Shown: positions 47,122 through 62,100 of the stretch, in pieces
Layout of the letters: the number at the start of each line of letters is the position of its first letter
How positions within the stretch are numbered: the first letter of the stretch is position 1
Origin: Haliclystus octoradiatus
Taxonomy: Eukaryota; Cnidaria; Staurozoa; Stauromedusae; Haliclystidae
DNA: 64,000 bases
NCBI GenBank assembly: GCA_916610825.1
Contig: OU744450.1
Location: 22,939,338 to 23,003,337 of the forward strand
Direction of reading: 5' to 3'
Translations under genes and position numbers: made by a program
Notes under the pieces: generated by a model
Told to the model about the DNA's origin: nothing
Database searches by the model: none
The model's input: the letters and a program-made list of their open reading frames with translations, nothing else

Positions 47122-50100
47122 CTATGGGAAAATAACGTATCTCAAAAGATGTAAACATGCTGCAATATAATTAATCAATTAATATGTATTATAAAGTCGA
47201 ACCATGGTTAACTTTTCGTATAACTTGTGTCCATGCACGTTTTTGTTTTTCGCAGGTATATTTTGCTCAAATCAGGCTTTTAGTTAATTTGGAGATATCA
47301 TAGATGCCTCTTCTCATACAAAATACTTATCTAGGTAGATTCTAGAAAATCTTATAATATTTGATTTGCAGCCCATTTTGCTTGATGAAAACCCTAGATT
47401 TACATAGACTGCTGGTCATGAAGATACTTCAAGGGAAAGCAGCGTATCCACAATGGGGATTCATAAAGGCGGGTGCTTGCAATCACAATGTCAAAGTTGC
47501 TTGAATTTGTGTGAACAGCGTTATGAATAATAATTTGCAGTAAACATGCTTTGATAAAAAATATATTATACATCAAATAATTTTAGAAGTAAAAAGATCG
47601 CTCAGAATCACACGCTGTGTGCAATTACCAGCCATCTCGTGGATTTTTGCTGCTCTAAGATCACTTCACAGATACAGCAGTCTATGTAAATCTATTATTA
47701 AGACTAATTGTGCTTGTTTTGAGAATGAGATATTTTTTCTGGCTTCTCTACTGCATTGTCTCTTTCCCCTTCTCTATCTAGTGATATATAACAAAGACAG
47801 AAACCAATGAAGCAGGGATTAATTTATCTGTTGATGATACCCCTAGTATTAATAGGAGGACGAGAATATAAATAATCTATAATGAAAGTGCCAATTCATT
47901 TTTCATCTTCATTGGATGGAAAACTTTTGTAATGCGGAGATATTTTACCAGTCTTGAATGGTTTGGTGAAGCTACTCTCCACAGGAATTGTGCTTCCCTC
48001 AAAGAATGCCATTAGCTGAAACCTGTAAAAATGAAACGAAAAAAAATGTTATGTAGACGGTATCGCCCTACCGAAGGCACGTGTACCACTCTTCTAATTC
48101 TAGATGAGTGGCTTTTTTCGCTGAGAGCAATGATTTTAAAAGCTGTTTGTTGATCTCAGCCGCGACACTGCAGATCATTATCAACAGATTTCATGGCAGA
48201 TAGGTCTAAAATATCAAAAAGTGGAATTTTTCACATAGTTCATGCAATAATTTTTGATCAAAGTTCGAAGGGATAGAGAGCGTGCTTGTATCTGGAATAT
48301 TGCGATGCAAATTAGTTCCTATAGTCAGTTAATTAGAAAATGAAACACTGAATACGTTTCAAAAATAGGAACACTTTTGCGATTGAATGTCTCTATGTCT
48401 AAGACAAAACGAAGTTTTGATTGAAAAGTTTAGTTAGAAAGATCTAGATTTTATCGAATAACGAGCCTATTCTGTCATTCAGGAAAACCATTTCACTTTT
48501 GCAACTGAGTTTTTGCCATAAATCTACAATGGATTAAAATATGAGAAAATGCATTCGTTTTCAAGTTCTGTTCATACTGTACCTGTAGCTTTTCCCTGGT
48601 TGAAGTGGACCATTACACATTTCATATGGTCTTTCCTTACAATCTAACTCCGTCCCAGCATTGTATGTGACGTCATTACCATGTTGTTTGTATTCTGAAA
48701 TATCTCGCTTTGTGCGATTAGTAGTTGGTGTTGTTGCATTGATTTCACCAGCAATAAATCTTCTTATGTAATTGTTACCAACTAATGCCTCATACATGAC
48801 AGCATACCATGTTGTAGGTGGCATTCTTGTGTAAGCGTCAACTGCAATAAATAAGACTAGGCAAAATGTTACATCTATTTCTAAACAATAAAATTTGATT
48901 GCTGCACGAGTAAGAATCTTAACAATGTATATAGTGCAGGTATTTTCTTAAAAACGGGTAAATTCCATTATTTATTAGACATTTTTTACTTGGTTTCAAG
49001 CAATGTTTGTGGAAAATTATCAACTTTGGCCTTTAGAAAATCTGGCTAATAACTTAGCAAAAGCAATAGCTATGTGCACCAGCAATCTCAGGTTTTCAGG
49101 TGCTCTTACGTCAAGTACGATTGTGCTTGTTTGCTGATTGATTACCGTATTTTAAGGATGAGCATTTTCTTTGCATGAATGCAGAATTGAATTATCTTGA
49201 CCTATTAGATGTTGTGTTAAAGTTAGTTATACAGAAGAAGTGATTATCTTGTTGATATAATCGAAAAACGTCAACGTAAAGATTCAATCCTGCCGGGACT
49301 GTTTTCATCTTTCCATAATTAATGTATAAAAGTACGGATCTTTGCAATGATTTTAAAATATTTTACGAAGGTGCATTAGAAATATTAATTGCTTACAAAA
49401 TGTTTAATAAAGTCAATTAAAAATTTAATCTCTGAGAACTGCAATTATGACAGTGAATCCTGAAATTGCAATAATAATTTGAAAAAATATGAATTTAGAG
49501 AGGATACAATTGCTAATATTTTCCATGGTATGTAATCTATATGTATACACAAAACATGTTTGTGCTTAAAACAAGTAACATTTTCTACAACTTACATATT
49601 TTTGCTTAAATCAAGAATATACTCACTTACTCAAATAGCTAGAAAACATTTTCTCATTTCAAGTACAAATTTTCTAAAACTTTTATTATGTGACTCGAAA
49701 AATTGTCGAATGAAGAAAATAATATATCTATACGAAAGACAATGTTTTTCTTGTGTATGTTAATTGACAATACTCACATAAATCAATATCTTTTCTTGCT
49801 TCTTGTATAATAACCCAATATTTTTTAATATTATCCACATTTGGAAAATAGTTACTTGGTCTCATCGTCACTTCAATGGTAGTATCACTTGTCTTTGTTA
49901 ATACAGAACCCATACTTTCAACGTAAGGACTTGGTAGTACAACTATAATTATCTCGTATGTCTTTGATATTAATATTGGTTCTCCGTTGTCTCTGGCGAT
50001 TATTTCTAGAGTGTAATTTAGATCTTTTTGTAAATTTCCTTTGCAAATGACATCACCTGAGTTTTTGTCAATTTCAAATAAATTGTTTTCTTCAGTTTTC

Positions 50101-53100
50101 ATCAATTCATAGGTTACTATTCCACCTTGCCCTGTGTCATAATCTGATGCCTTTATCGTTAGTATAATTGTATCATATTTTGTATCTTCTTTTATAGACA
50201 ATATGTATGGTGAAGTTGGAAATAATGGAGCCATGTCATTAATATCTATTATATCTATATATAGAACAGATTCATCTTCAAGTTGAGGCTGACCATTATC
50301 TGTTACTTGAACTGAAATATTATAATTTGTCATTTGTTCATAGTCTAGGTTACTTGCAGTACTAATCACACCATTTTTATCGATTTGAAATTGGGAAGAT
50401 TCCAATGTGTAAGTTAAATATGAATTTAATCCACTATCTTGGTCTTCTGCTGTGATGTTTATCAAAGCTATTCCAATAGTTACATTCTCATAAACAGATA
50501 TACGATATTGTTTTTGGGTAAACTGAGGTGAATTATCATTGACATCTAAGATGTGGATTTGGATCAATAAGGGTTGAGATGATGATCGGATAGGATTTCC
50601 ATTATCATATGCATCCACTGTTAGTGTGTGCAATTGTCTACTTTCTCTATCAAGTTGACCTTTGACCTTCAACCAGTGGACTTGACCTTTGTCCTTTACC
50701 CATTCTCTTTCTATACTGAATAATCTATCCTGATTGCCCGATTTCATTACAAACTTTATATCTTGGTTAATGTCAAGATCAGTCGCTGTCAATTTCATAA
50801 TATGGGAACCTATACTGGAATTTTCAAATATCGAAATATTCGCAAAATATTCATAAAATTTTGGTTCAAATTCATTGACATCCCTAATTAGTAAATCAAC
50901 TGTTGCAGTTGTAGTACGGGAAGGTGTACCCCCATCCTTTGCAATAATTATCAATTTATATTCATTTATATGTTCAAAATCCAACATTTTGATGGTAAAT
51001 AATTGCCATACTTCACTGTCATTGGATTGCATAATTTTGAAATCCGTAACTGTGCTGCCATTAAAATGTACTAATTTAAACATTTTGACTTGATGTGGAA
51101 AGGAATCATTATCTGATGTAATAATATCTAAAATAGGGGATAATATATTGTGATTTTCCAGTACACTGGTTCTGTAAATTTCTTTATCAAGCCTTGGAGA
51201 CCAATCATTCACGTCTAATATATCAACAATGACTTTAGTACTTGTATCAGCCATCAATGGTGGAAATTCTTTATCAGTTACATTCACATGAAATACATAT
51301 TGATGTTTAAGCTCATAATCAATGTTACCATTAACACGTATGTTACCATCCCAATCATCAAGTTTAAATGGTAAAGTAACATTATTTTCAATGATGAAAA
51401 AATACAATCCACGATTATCTTCATCAGAATCGATTGCGATAATTTGTCCAATTCCATAACCGTAATGTGTGTTTTCCCTTACGTTGTATGTTATACTACT
51501 TTGAATTAAAATAGGCTTATGACTGTTGGTCTTTATGGATCTAATCTTTATTCTTTGGAAAGATGATCTTGAAGGACTTCCACCGTCGCTAGCAACTACA
51601 AAAAAGTTGTATAATTCTTTTTTCTGTTGGCGTAAGTCGGAACCAATTATTAGTTTCCCAGTCTGATTTTCCATAACAAAGGGTGCCGATTCTCCTTCGG
51701 TTCGAAATGTGACCACTCCAGCATCTCCGATGTCTTTATCTATTGCCTTCGGTTCATGAATAATTAAACCAACTTTAGAATCATCGGATAAAGAAAGTTC
51801 AATATTTTCCACATCAAAGATTGGTGCTTCGTCATTTTCATCAAGAACTGTAATATTGACTAAGCAATAATGATCATCAGGTGAATATTTGTTTCGGTTA
51901 AAGTTATTACCCGATATATTTAACATAAAATGTGCGATGAATTCTCGATCTAACCTTCCCTTTAATATGATTTCTCCAGTTCTATTTCCAACAACAAACT
52001 TGTTTTCATTGTCTCCATGTGGAGTGATAGTTCTCAACATGTAATTAATTTGAGAGAACTCTGCACTATCCTGGTCTGTTGCGTGGATTAGTCCAATAAT
52101 TGAGCCAGTAGCTAATGTTTCTGAAACGTTAAAATGATACATAGTTTTCTGAAAAACAGGTTTGTTATCATTCACATCGATAACTGTTACTTTTACAGCA
52201 GTGAAACCAGTTCTAGCCGGTTCATTACTAGGATAAACAACAACAGTAAATGTGTATTCCGCTTTGATTTCATAGTCTAACTTTTCCTTCAACACAAGAC
52301 TTGAATCTTGAATATCAAATTCATTTAACAGAGATCCAGGGTTGATTGTCTTGATTTTGAAAATATAATCTTTCTTGATCTTTGAATTTGGAATGGAAAC
52401 ATGGAAAACAGTCAAAACAGTATTGATGGTTGTATTTTCACTAATGTTTAAATTGTAAAGTGGTAATTCAAACTTTGGTGCAGTTGATTTGTCTTCATAA
52501 ATAAAGATATGAACGTAAGCATTCTTCACTGAAGATTTAGAAATATTTCCGTTGTCAAAAGCTTCAATTTGTAAAGTAAATTTTCTTTTCATTTCAAATG
52601 CCAAATCTTTTTCAACCAGTAATGTCCCATTTGAAGACAGTTTAAACGGTAACGATACTTGACTTGCATAGAAACGATAGCCAACATAACCATTTTTACC
52701 TAGATCTTTATCCTTAGCCATTACTGTCAAAATAGGTTTCCCAATAATAGCTGTTATATCCACAGTGACATTGTAAAAAATATCCATGAAAATCGGGCTA
52801 TTGTCATTTTTATCTGTTATTTGAATTTTAATAACTGTCGTTGAAGTTAAAGACTGTTTTCCGTGATCACTACATGAAACAAGTACATCATGAGAATCAT
52901 AAGCTTCTCTGTCAACAAGACCTTTTAATAAAATATGATTAGTTTGATTAATGAGAAATAAGCTTTTGATCAGATCTGTGTTTTTTGAATCAATAGAACA
53001 TGTGACATTTCCATTCAAACCCAAGTCAACATCAGCAACATAATTTGCAAGCAGCAGATAATTATCATATTCTCCTTCTTCAATGTTAATATCAAATGTG

Positions 53101-56100
53101 TCTTTATTGATTAACGGATAATTATCATTCACATCTAGGATTTTCAAAGATATTTCCACAGCTGATGAATAATTCAAATCCTTTGCGATTATTTTGAATT
53201 CCCATAAATCCTGTATTTCCCGATCCAAAATTCCAGTGATTACGACATCACCAGTATGCGTAATTTCAAATGGTACGAAAAAATTTGCATCAATTGAATA
53301 ACTAATCAAAGCATTTGTTTCTGAATCATCATCTGACGCTATTATCTTGAAGGCAACCAATCCAATATCTAGATTCTCGTAAACTTCAAATGTATACCTA
53401 GTTTGCTCAAATACTGGAGCATTGTCATTAACATCTATTATCTCAATATAAACTTTTGTAAAGCTCATCAACTTATTAGATAAGTCTTTTACATAAACAT
53501 CAAATTCTAGCGAGACAGTCTTTTCTCTGTCAATAGGCCTTGTTACAACTAGTTCCCCTGTAGACGAGTTGATTTCCACTGGAAAATTAGTTGTATTGGA
53601 ATAACTTGACGTAATTGAAAACTCTAAGACACCATTCTCGATATCAACATCCATGACTTTCAAAATACCAAATGCTTTAATGGTATTTTCTAAGATACCA
53701 AATTTGTAAAATGATTTCTCAATTATTGGTGGGTTATCATTTGCATCTAAAATGGTCAAATTCACACGACATTGTTCAATTGACTTAAGTCCCTTGCCAT
53801 CCACTGCCTCGATGTTCAAATAATAAAATCGTAAACTTTTATCATAGTCTAATTCTTTATTTAATGTCAATATACCATCACGTGATAAATTGAATGTTGC
53901 ATTAGTTTGATCATTGATAATTGATAATATCACATGACCATTATCACCAATATCAGCATCTTTTACTAGGATTTTCATCAATATATCTCCAATTTGTGAG
54001 CTTTCAATAACTGTGATGTTGATAATAGTCTGCTCAAATATTGGTTTGTTATCATTTTCATCAAGAATATTGATCTTTAATTCTGAAAAATCTGAACTCG
54101 AACCATCATAAACTTGAATATTTAAATTGAAAAATGAAATAGCTTCACGATCAATATTTTGCTTTACTTTCAATTCCCCAGATTTAGAATTAATTTCTAT
54201 AAATTTCCCAGCTTCTTCATTGAGAAGAAAGTAACGAAGTTGATTGTCAGATGTGACATCCTTGTCAGTGGCTTTAATTTTATAAATTAATTGGCCAATA
54301 ACTGAATTCTCTTTAAGATCGATTGACGCTGGGGCAGAAGTGAAATGTGGTTTATTATCATTCTGGTCTTCAATTACGATGCTGAGATTGACAGTTGAAT
54401 TATACATCGGTTCTTTTATATTCACAACAAGTAGATGTAAATAGAAGTGAACATTTTGCTCGTAGTCCAGTATTCCAGATGTGAATATAATTATCAGACT
54501 AGCATTCACATCGTAGTGAAACGTAAATGGCACTTGTCTTGAGTCTGGAATAGGATGAGAGAACATGAATTCATTAAGAAATTGTAATTATTCCTGGAAT
54601 TTGATAATAGAATCAAGTTTGAAAACTAAAATCAAAGGAGAAGTCAATTTTAAGCCATGATATCCAGGAAGGAATTCTCTTCTCTGGTTGAACAACTTGC
54701 TATTGACAATCTGACCATATTTGATTAATTAACTGTGATTTGTGAGGAATCCCAAGTAATTGAGACGGTGTAGCCCTACCGAAGGCACCCGTACCACTCC
54801 TCTATTTCTAGATGAGTGGCTTTTTTCGCTGAGAGCAATGATATTAAACGCTCTTTGTTGATCTCAGCCACGACACTGCAGATCAATTTCAACAGATTTC
54901 ATGGCAGATAGGCCTTGATTGTCAATGTGCAACGATGCGCCGCAGCTACCCACAATGCAATTCCCTCTGGACCATTCCATCCGCCATCCTTAGATGGTAC
55001 TCATTTGATGTTTCAGATAAAGTCATGGCTGAGTTGACCTTGGGGGGATTTGAACCACAGTCATTCAGATATGATCCGGTCTGCAGTTCGGTTGCTCTGC
55101 CATCTGAGCTAATCCTCCTTCGTCACCATAATCATTTATTTGGATACTTTATATTAGCTACAAAAACCTTTACACAGGTTTGAATTTTACAGGGTTTGCT
55201 AAATTCCTATTATCCAAAATCTGAGAAACTTTTGAATAACATAATAATCATACTCTGGACAGTGCATGTTGCCATAATGTCATATTTACTGAGATAACTT
55301 TTCGAAAGTACGAGAATGCGAGCAAGGATAATACTTGTGAAATATTTATTCTAAATTATGAAATGCATGACCAGTTATCAATGTAATTATCAAATGTTCA
55401 ATTCTGTGAGATACTGTTAGAGGAATCGTAGCAACTACATATGTGGGTGTAAAGTCTCTAATTAGTCTATCAATATTCACATAAATGATACATCAGCTTA
55501 CTTATAATCGAAACACGTTTGGATTGTTTCGATTCGGACCATAGATTGATGAAGAAATACAATCCACGATTAAACATGCACAGTCCAACGGTAATGTAAT
55601 GGTTATATAAAGCCAGCAAAAATTGCATAGGATTTGATCAGTGTACATAAATCAACGCAATCTGGAAGTATATTAAATCTTACTATTCAGCAAAATGACT
55701 TTTATTGGCGAATTTTTTTCCTTATCATCGATGGCTGAAACCTTAATTGATCCAATCAAAGTTCCATTTTCTGTATTTTCCTTCACGTGAAATAACTTCC
55801 TTCTGTGTTCAAACTTTGGCCTTGCATCTATAATGTGAGTCGAGTAAAAGAGAATTAGAAAATAGACTTTACGATCATTGTATAAGGTTACAAATTATAT
55901 ATGTTACAACGTTCAACGTCATCTCAAAGCTTTACTACTATGCTTTATCATTATCAACGTTTCCTGATGAAGGCTAGCAGTATATACGGGTCGAAACGTC
56001 ACACTACACGAAAATAGCTCATACATAATCTATCCACATATAATTATAATGGTAAAGGATTTTATTAATAAACATAGGTAGGATATAACAGGTAAAGAGA

Positions 56101-59100
56101 TTAAAATATGAAATGTTAAGTAAAACTTACCAATAACTTTTAATGTGACATGATTTGAGGTAGCCTTGATTTCCGCACGATGGCACACACATGTATATTT
56201 TCCAGTATCGTTAAGGCTGACTCTCTGAATACGTAGCAAGCTTTTGTTAGATGATAGAGAGGAGGTTATGATATACTAGAAAAGACCAATATTCAAGAGC
56301 ATTGTCATCCATTATAATGAATAATGTTCCTTTATATAGCGCCTATAGCACTTCTAGGAACTTTCCAAGCTAAATAAATAGTACAAATTTGAATCACCAA
56401 TTACATACATTACAGTTTCATCTGAAAATATTCTACAACGTTAAAGGGGCATTATTGACAGGCGATAATTGTTTTGAAAAAATTACATTTTTTCGAAACC
56501 TCATTTTCAAACACCAGTTGTGACATCATCATCTCGGTTTTTGAGTATTCAGCGATGAAATCTGGTGACTGGAATATATCACGAGGAGTGTTTCGATGGC
56601 AGTAAAACTACAAAGAAGTGTTTTGTGATTTGCTAAGACCGTTCACCAAAGATGTAATATGGAATACAGCGTTTTTTGAAAGGAAACATTGATAATAATT
56701 GTCTACATTTGATACTATGTTTTTTGTTTACAAATCTATAAAGGTGACATTTCTTGCAAAGAAGAAACAGATTGAATCTAGCTTCATTTTTCAGACTTGT
56801 TCTCTTGGAATGATGATTTTAAGGATATATATATATATATATATGTGTGTGTCGTATTTGAAACCCTGATTGTCATCATCTTTATATTCAACTTGTATTG
56901 CTTTGCTAGTGTTTTTCAAAAAACGTTACAATATTAGAAGTTGTGTTTCAGCACGGCGCCGCCACCGGCTCAAATATCATCAACTCACTGAAATAACATG
57001 ACGTAAATAAAAAAGCTACGAGATCAGATTTCAAAAAATTCCATACAAAGGCTGCCGGTCTTGTTTGACCCTTTAATACATAAAAAACTATATTCGGGAG
57101 GGTTGTCTGATGAGGAAATAGAATAGGATATGATACCGTTGATGAATCTCACAGGGTCCATTCATTTGACTTCTGATCAAAGTTTGATGCTTCTGACGCC
57201 CACTTTATTGCTTCGTCAATTGACAATTTCCACATATAACTGCGATAGAATACCCTCTTATTAATACACCATGAAGTTTTTTAATAGTGAAATATCTCAA
57301 ATCCATGTTTTTGTTGATGTTATACTTCAAACAAAAGATAAATAATCGAAATTTGATGCTCGTTCCGTGAATTATCAAAATATTCAGTTTCAAATTGCTA
57401 AAATAGGCAACAAATAATTTCTTATTAAAATTTCCATTTCATATTCAACTTCACTACAATCCATCAATAATCCACATTATCATTACATTACATTGATACA
57501 ATATGTAATTAATAAACCAAGGTTAACTAAACATTCAAAACGTAAATTAATTAAAAGTTTACAATATAAAACGGCTGATTCCCTGGAGCACGCAAAGTAC
57601 GTTCATCACCAATGAAGGCTCCACGGGAATCTCGATATTGATAGAATGTTTTGTAAATTTCATCAACTTACAAATATCCAATAAATCTTTTACATAAATA
57701 ACAAACTCTAGGTGGGTGATTGAGAGGAGAATATGATATTATGGAAGAACTAAACTACGCAAGAGTATTTGGTACTCACGCGGTGCTTGGCAATTTCTTT
57801 ATTTTACATTGGCAATTCATATGGAAGAACCATCAACTGTTTGCTATACTGACCTTTCCATCTTTCCACCAATAGCAATCAGCTGGTCGATGATCAAAAG
57901 TTTCACAAAGAAATTCAACAGTTGTCCATAATAAAACAACTCTATTACTTGGTGAAATGTCTTTTATCATTAACCCAGGATCAACGCAAGACGATGGAAT
58001 TTCAGAAGACTCTTCAATGAAATAGATAATGCATGTTTTAATGTAACCACTATTCATAATTACTAAACGTTGTGTACCTTGAATCATGGTCGTGTAAAGC
58101 TGACTATAAGTTACAAGGCCAATACTGAACCAAAAAAGAAAATTGTTTTGTGATAACGAAGCAGCAAGTTATCTCTTGACGTTAGAGCATCTCGTGTGAA
58201 ATTTTATGTCAAAAATGTTTTCTTTTCATCTTTTTTTATTGGAAGAAAGCAAGCATTTATTCTTAAGAGCATCATAGAATGATAGGAACAAACAACGAAT
58301 TATTTCTTTAAGCAAATCATAATTTATCAAAAGCCCGCTCAAAAGAAGCAAATTCATATTTTGGTAATTACATTAGGGAAATATTTTCTTGAAAGGCATG
58401 GATGCGGTATAAATATTAAAAATGGAAGTTTTGAGAAGATACTATGGACTTCTTTAGTAATCAAGAATAGTTTTTTATCCTATATCTCACAAATTACTTA
58501 TAACGTTGCTGATTTCGTGTGGCTATCATGCCAAATTCTGTATATTGTTACTAAAGAATGCTTTCTATTCGCATACATTGTAAAGACTGAATTATGGCAC
58601 AGCAGTAAATTCTTATCCTGAAAACATATTTCTCCAAACAAGATCTGTTTACTATGTATTTCACACCTTGTTCGGGCCGAACGTAATTATCTTGAAAGGA
58701 GACATAAAAATTCACATATATTACGTGTCTGAGTGCATTATGTCTTCAAGTAGGATGATCTAGCTTAACATCTCGCCTACCGCTATCACATATCCTAAAA
58801 CATACGGTGAAGGGATTAATTTCAGTGTGATTTACTATCCTAATCCATATAGCTGGTATGAGTGACATTGACAGTATGCTTCCTTTCTAACATCTTCATT
58901 CATAACTTCATTAACATCAATGGATGGAGGATGGAATGATCCAGAGAGAATTGCATTGTGAGTAGCTGCGGCCCATCGTTGTGCATTGATAATCAAGATC
59001 TATCTACCATGAAATCTGTTGATGAAATTGATCTGCAGTGTCGTGGCTGAGATCAATGAAGAGCATTTAGCATCATTGCCCTCATCGAAAAGAGCCACCG

Positions 59101-62100
59101 TATAGAAATGGAGGAGTTGTACGGGTGCCTTTGGTAGGGAGTTACCGTCTCAATTACTATGCACCACAGATCTTCATACAAACGAAATACCGCTTACCTA
59201 ATTGATAAAATGAAAGAGTGCCTCCAGTTTTCACTTCCATTTTCCCTTCTTCTGATGAAATACGTAAGTCGATTGTTTGCCATTTTTGTAATGATAAAAT
59301 CCTCACAAATGAAAAGCCTTGTTGCCCCTTTTCTGTCAAGTGTAAATAATCTTTCATCGTGTTGAAGCGTTTACCATCAATAAATAGATGGAACATGAAA
59401 CTGAAAAAAGAACAGGAATTCCGTTCTATACCACAGCTTACTGTAATCAATAAAATGTTGGATTGCTTTCAAAAATTACGATGTGATTTTCCGATATAAC
59501 ATATAACATAAGTATATTTTATACTTCAGTGATGACAAAATATTCAGCAAAAATGTTTTGCAATTTATTCTAACATCATATATATATATATATATATAGA
59601 TATTTATAGGTTTAAAAGCTACATATTTCCGAATAAGAAAATATTCAATTTTCCTGTAATCTGTACTTAACCAATAGAAAATGGTGCTCAGTTTATGATA
59701 CTCTGATACGAACACGCTGGGCGCGTAATGAGACATGAAAGAGACTTGAAAAACCATGAGTTGCCAGGCGAGTGATGTTGGCCTTTTGAGTGTCTTATAG
59801 CACCCAAAGTGTTCATATCAGAGTACGTAACACAGATGATCGTTTTTTATTTGTTTTATAGACATAAATAACCTGTTTATTTTGACATTAAAAAGCAAAA
59901 ATAATGATCACATGTATATTCTCCAAAAATAACGTTATCACATAGGATTTTCATTAGAAACACGCTGTGCTTTTTGAGAAAATCTACGACAACTTATAAA
60001 AAGGGATTGAAATAAACGCAAAGAGCATTGGTTCAGTCTGGATGCAGTATTTATAAAAGGATCTAGAGAAAACGTAAAATATTATTTGTAACTATAGATC
60101 ATGTAGTTGAGGTTAAAATCCAGACCTTTTTTGGGGGGGGGTTCGAAGTACGTCCTACGTACAATCGTTATGCTGGAATTGCCTCGTTTGAATGTATGCC
60201 ATCAGATACCACGAGGCATTAGTGCACTGCATTACCTGGAATCATGTGATCTTGGTCAGCCTCTTCTCCACAACAGAGGGTAAGTCTCGTGATAATGTAA
60301 GGGTGTAGTCATTCTTGCATGTGCTAGCTTGCTAGCAGGTCGATAACGAACGAACGAATTCGCATTTAATTAAACGCAACGCAAGTATGTCAAGACGTAA
60401 ACGAAACAGTCGTGATTCGATTGCTTCCCATCCGCCCTCTCCATTACTGTCTTTGCTGATTATACTTCAGATAAGTTAGCAGATATTTAGTCTCATATAG
60501 GCTAGGCTTTGTTCAACACACTGCTAGTAGACGAATGTAGAGTCTATGTTTGAGTTAATATTTCTGTATAAAAATGTAGAATGTCTAACCTTTATTTCAA
60601 AGGGTAGTTTTGATTTCTCCACTGAATGAATATCAGTGTGACGGTGCTTGGTTCGAGTGGTGCAGACAGGTTAGCACGAGTTTAGCTGCCTAACGAACGA
60701 AAGAGTAACTCCCACCAACCAAGCACCAATCCCAAAACCCCACCAAAGGGTGGGGATTTTAATCAACTATTCGTATAAAAGATCCTATGCGTTTATGCTT
60801 TTTAAGCAACAACAAAAATGCTTTAGAACTACTGACAGAAACATTGAACAAGGAACTCTTATAGTTTATGTTTATTTATGAATTCGCTTAAAAGTAATTA
60901 CGTTTTAATGTTGCTAATTTGAATTGGAATGGTACTTTTAAGCGCTCTATCAAATAAAGATCTTTTGTCATGTGAACGCCATTTTGCTTTTTTTCGGAGC
61001 TTGAAGCCAAAAGCCGTAGTTTCACGATATTGCGTATTCTGACACAGACACCAACAGCAACCTATCATCGATCAGTCTCACATTCGATGATGTATAAAAA
61101 TTGTTATATTATAGACGTTTCACTAAATATGTATCTTTTTGCATTTATTATTTAACCATTTTTTTTCACCCCGGTGGTTTGTTAGTTGTTAATTGGTGTT
61201 TTTCGAGAATGTGAATGACCGGATGCTCTTCCTAACACCAAACAATGGTGCTTCTGCAAGGGATTAAACCCACGATCATGCGAGTTGATATCCAGCGCCG
61301 TAGGGCCCTTATGTTATGTTTTATGTTAAGCTATGTATATTAATACTGAAAAATTCCTACATTTTTATGTAAATAAAGATTGACACATTCATTTTATACC
61401 TTGCTACTGGATCTTTTGATACCAAATTCAAGTTGATACCAATGAGATAAATTCCACTGTTGTAAACCAAAATTGCTCCTCTAGGTGGCATGAAGCCTTT
61501 GTTATATTTAAAACTCACCGATTGATCCAGAGACCACACATTAATTGGAATTAGTCCCTGGGAAGGACTTATTTCAATACTTGTATTGGAGGTTGTTGTA
61601 AAAGCAACATCTGAATGAGACTGTAGTTTCATCAAAATGAAGGCTGATGTTTCCAGCATTGTTATTGAATTGATATTTGATTTTTCTATGATCAGTTCAA
61701 TTTGGTCATTGATAAATAATTTGATGATACCTAAATATTCAAAATTAATTCCTTGATTGGTACGAGTTTGCCCACTGCTGAGTTCAATAGATTTTTCTCC
61801 GTTTTTTATTAACCACAGCTGAAGTTGATTCGATTGTCCAGTGAATTCAATACTTAACTGCAAAATATATAATCCTGTTTCAGGTATTAAAAGAATATTA
61901 TCAACAACTTTTGTATTGTAGTTTTTGAATAGTTTACTTTCTTGAAAATATAGAAAAATATTCAGACCTCGATTTAGTACGTAGAATTCATCATGAGATA
62001 AATATCCCATAATACCATGCATTGATTTTGAACCAATCAAAAATGAACCTGAAAATATGTGTGTTTTCAATAGTGCTTTGCTGTTTATGTTTAAACTTGC

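Noticed and set aside
54989..55117. Functional tRNA gene on the minus strand
   Set aside because: The tRNA-like head continues into a repeat body present at other sites and lacks a 3' acceptor strand.
54935..55183. 82-codon plus-strand open frame
   Set aside because: Lies across the antisense of the tRNA-derived SINE at 54754-55117; related frames appear in other copies of the repeat, such as 62418-62615.
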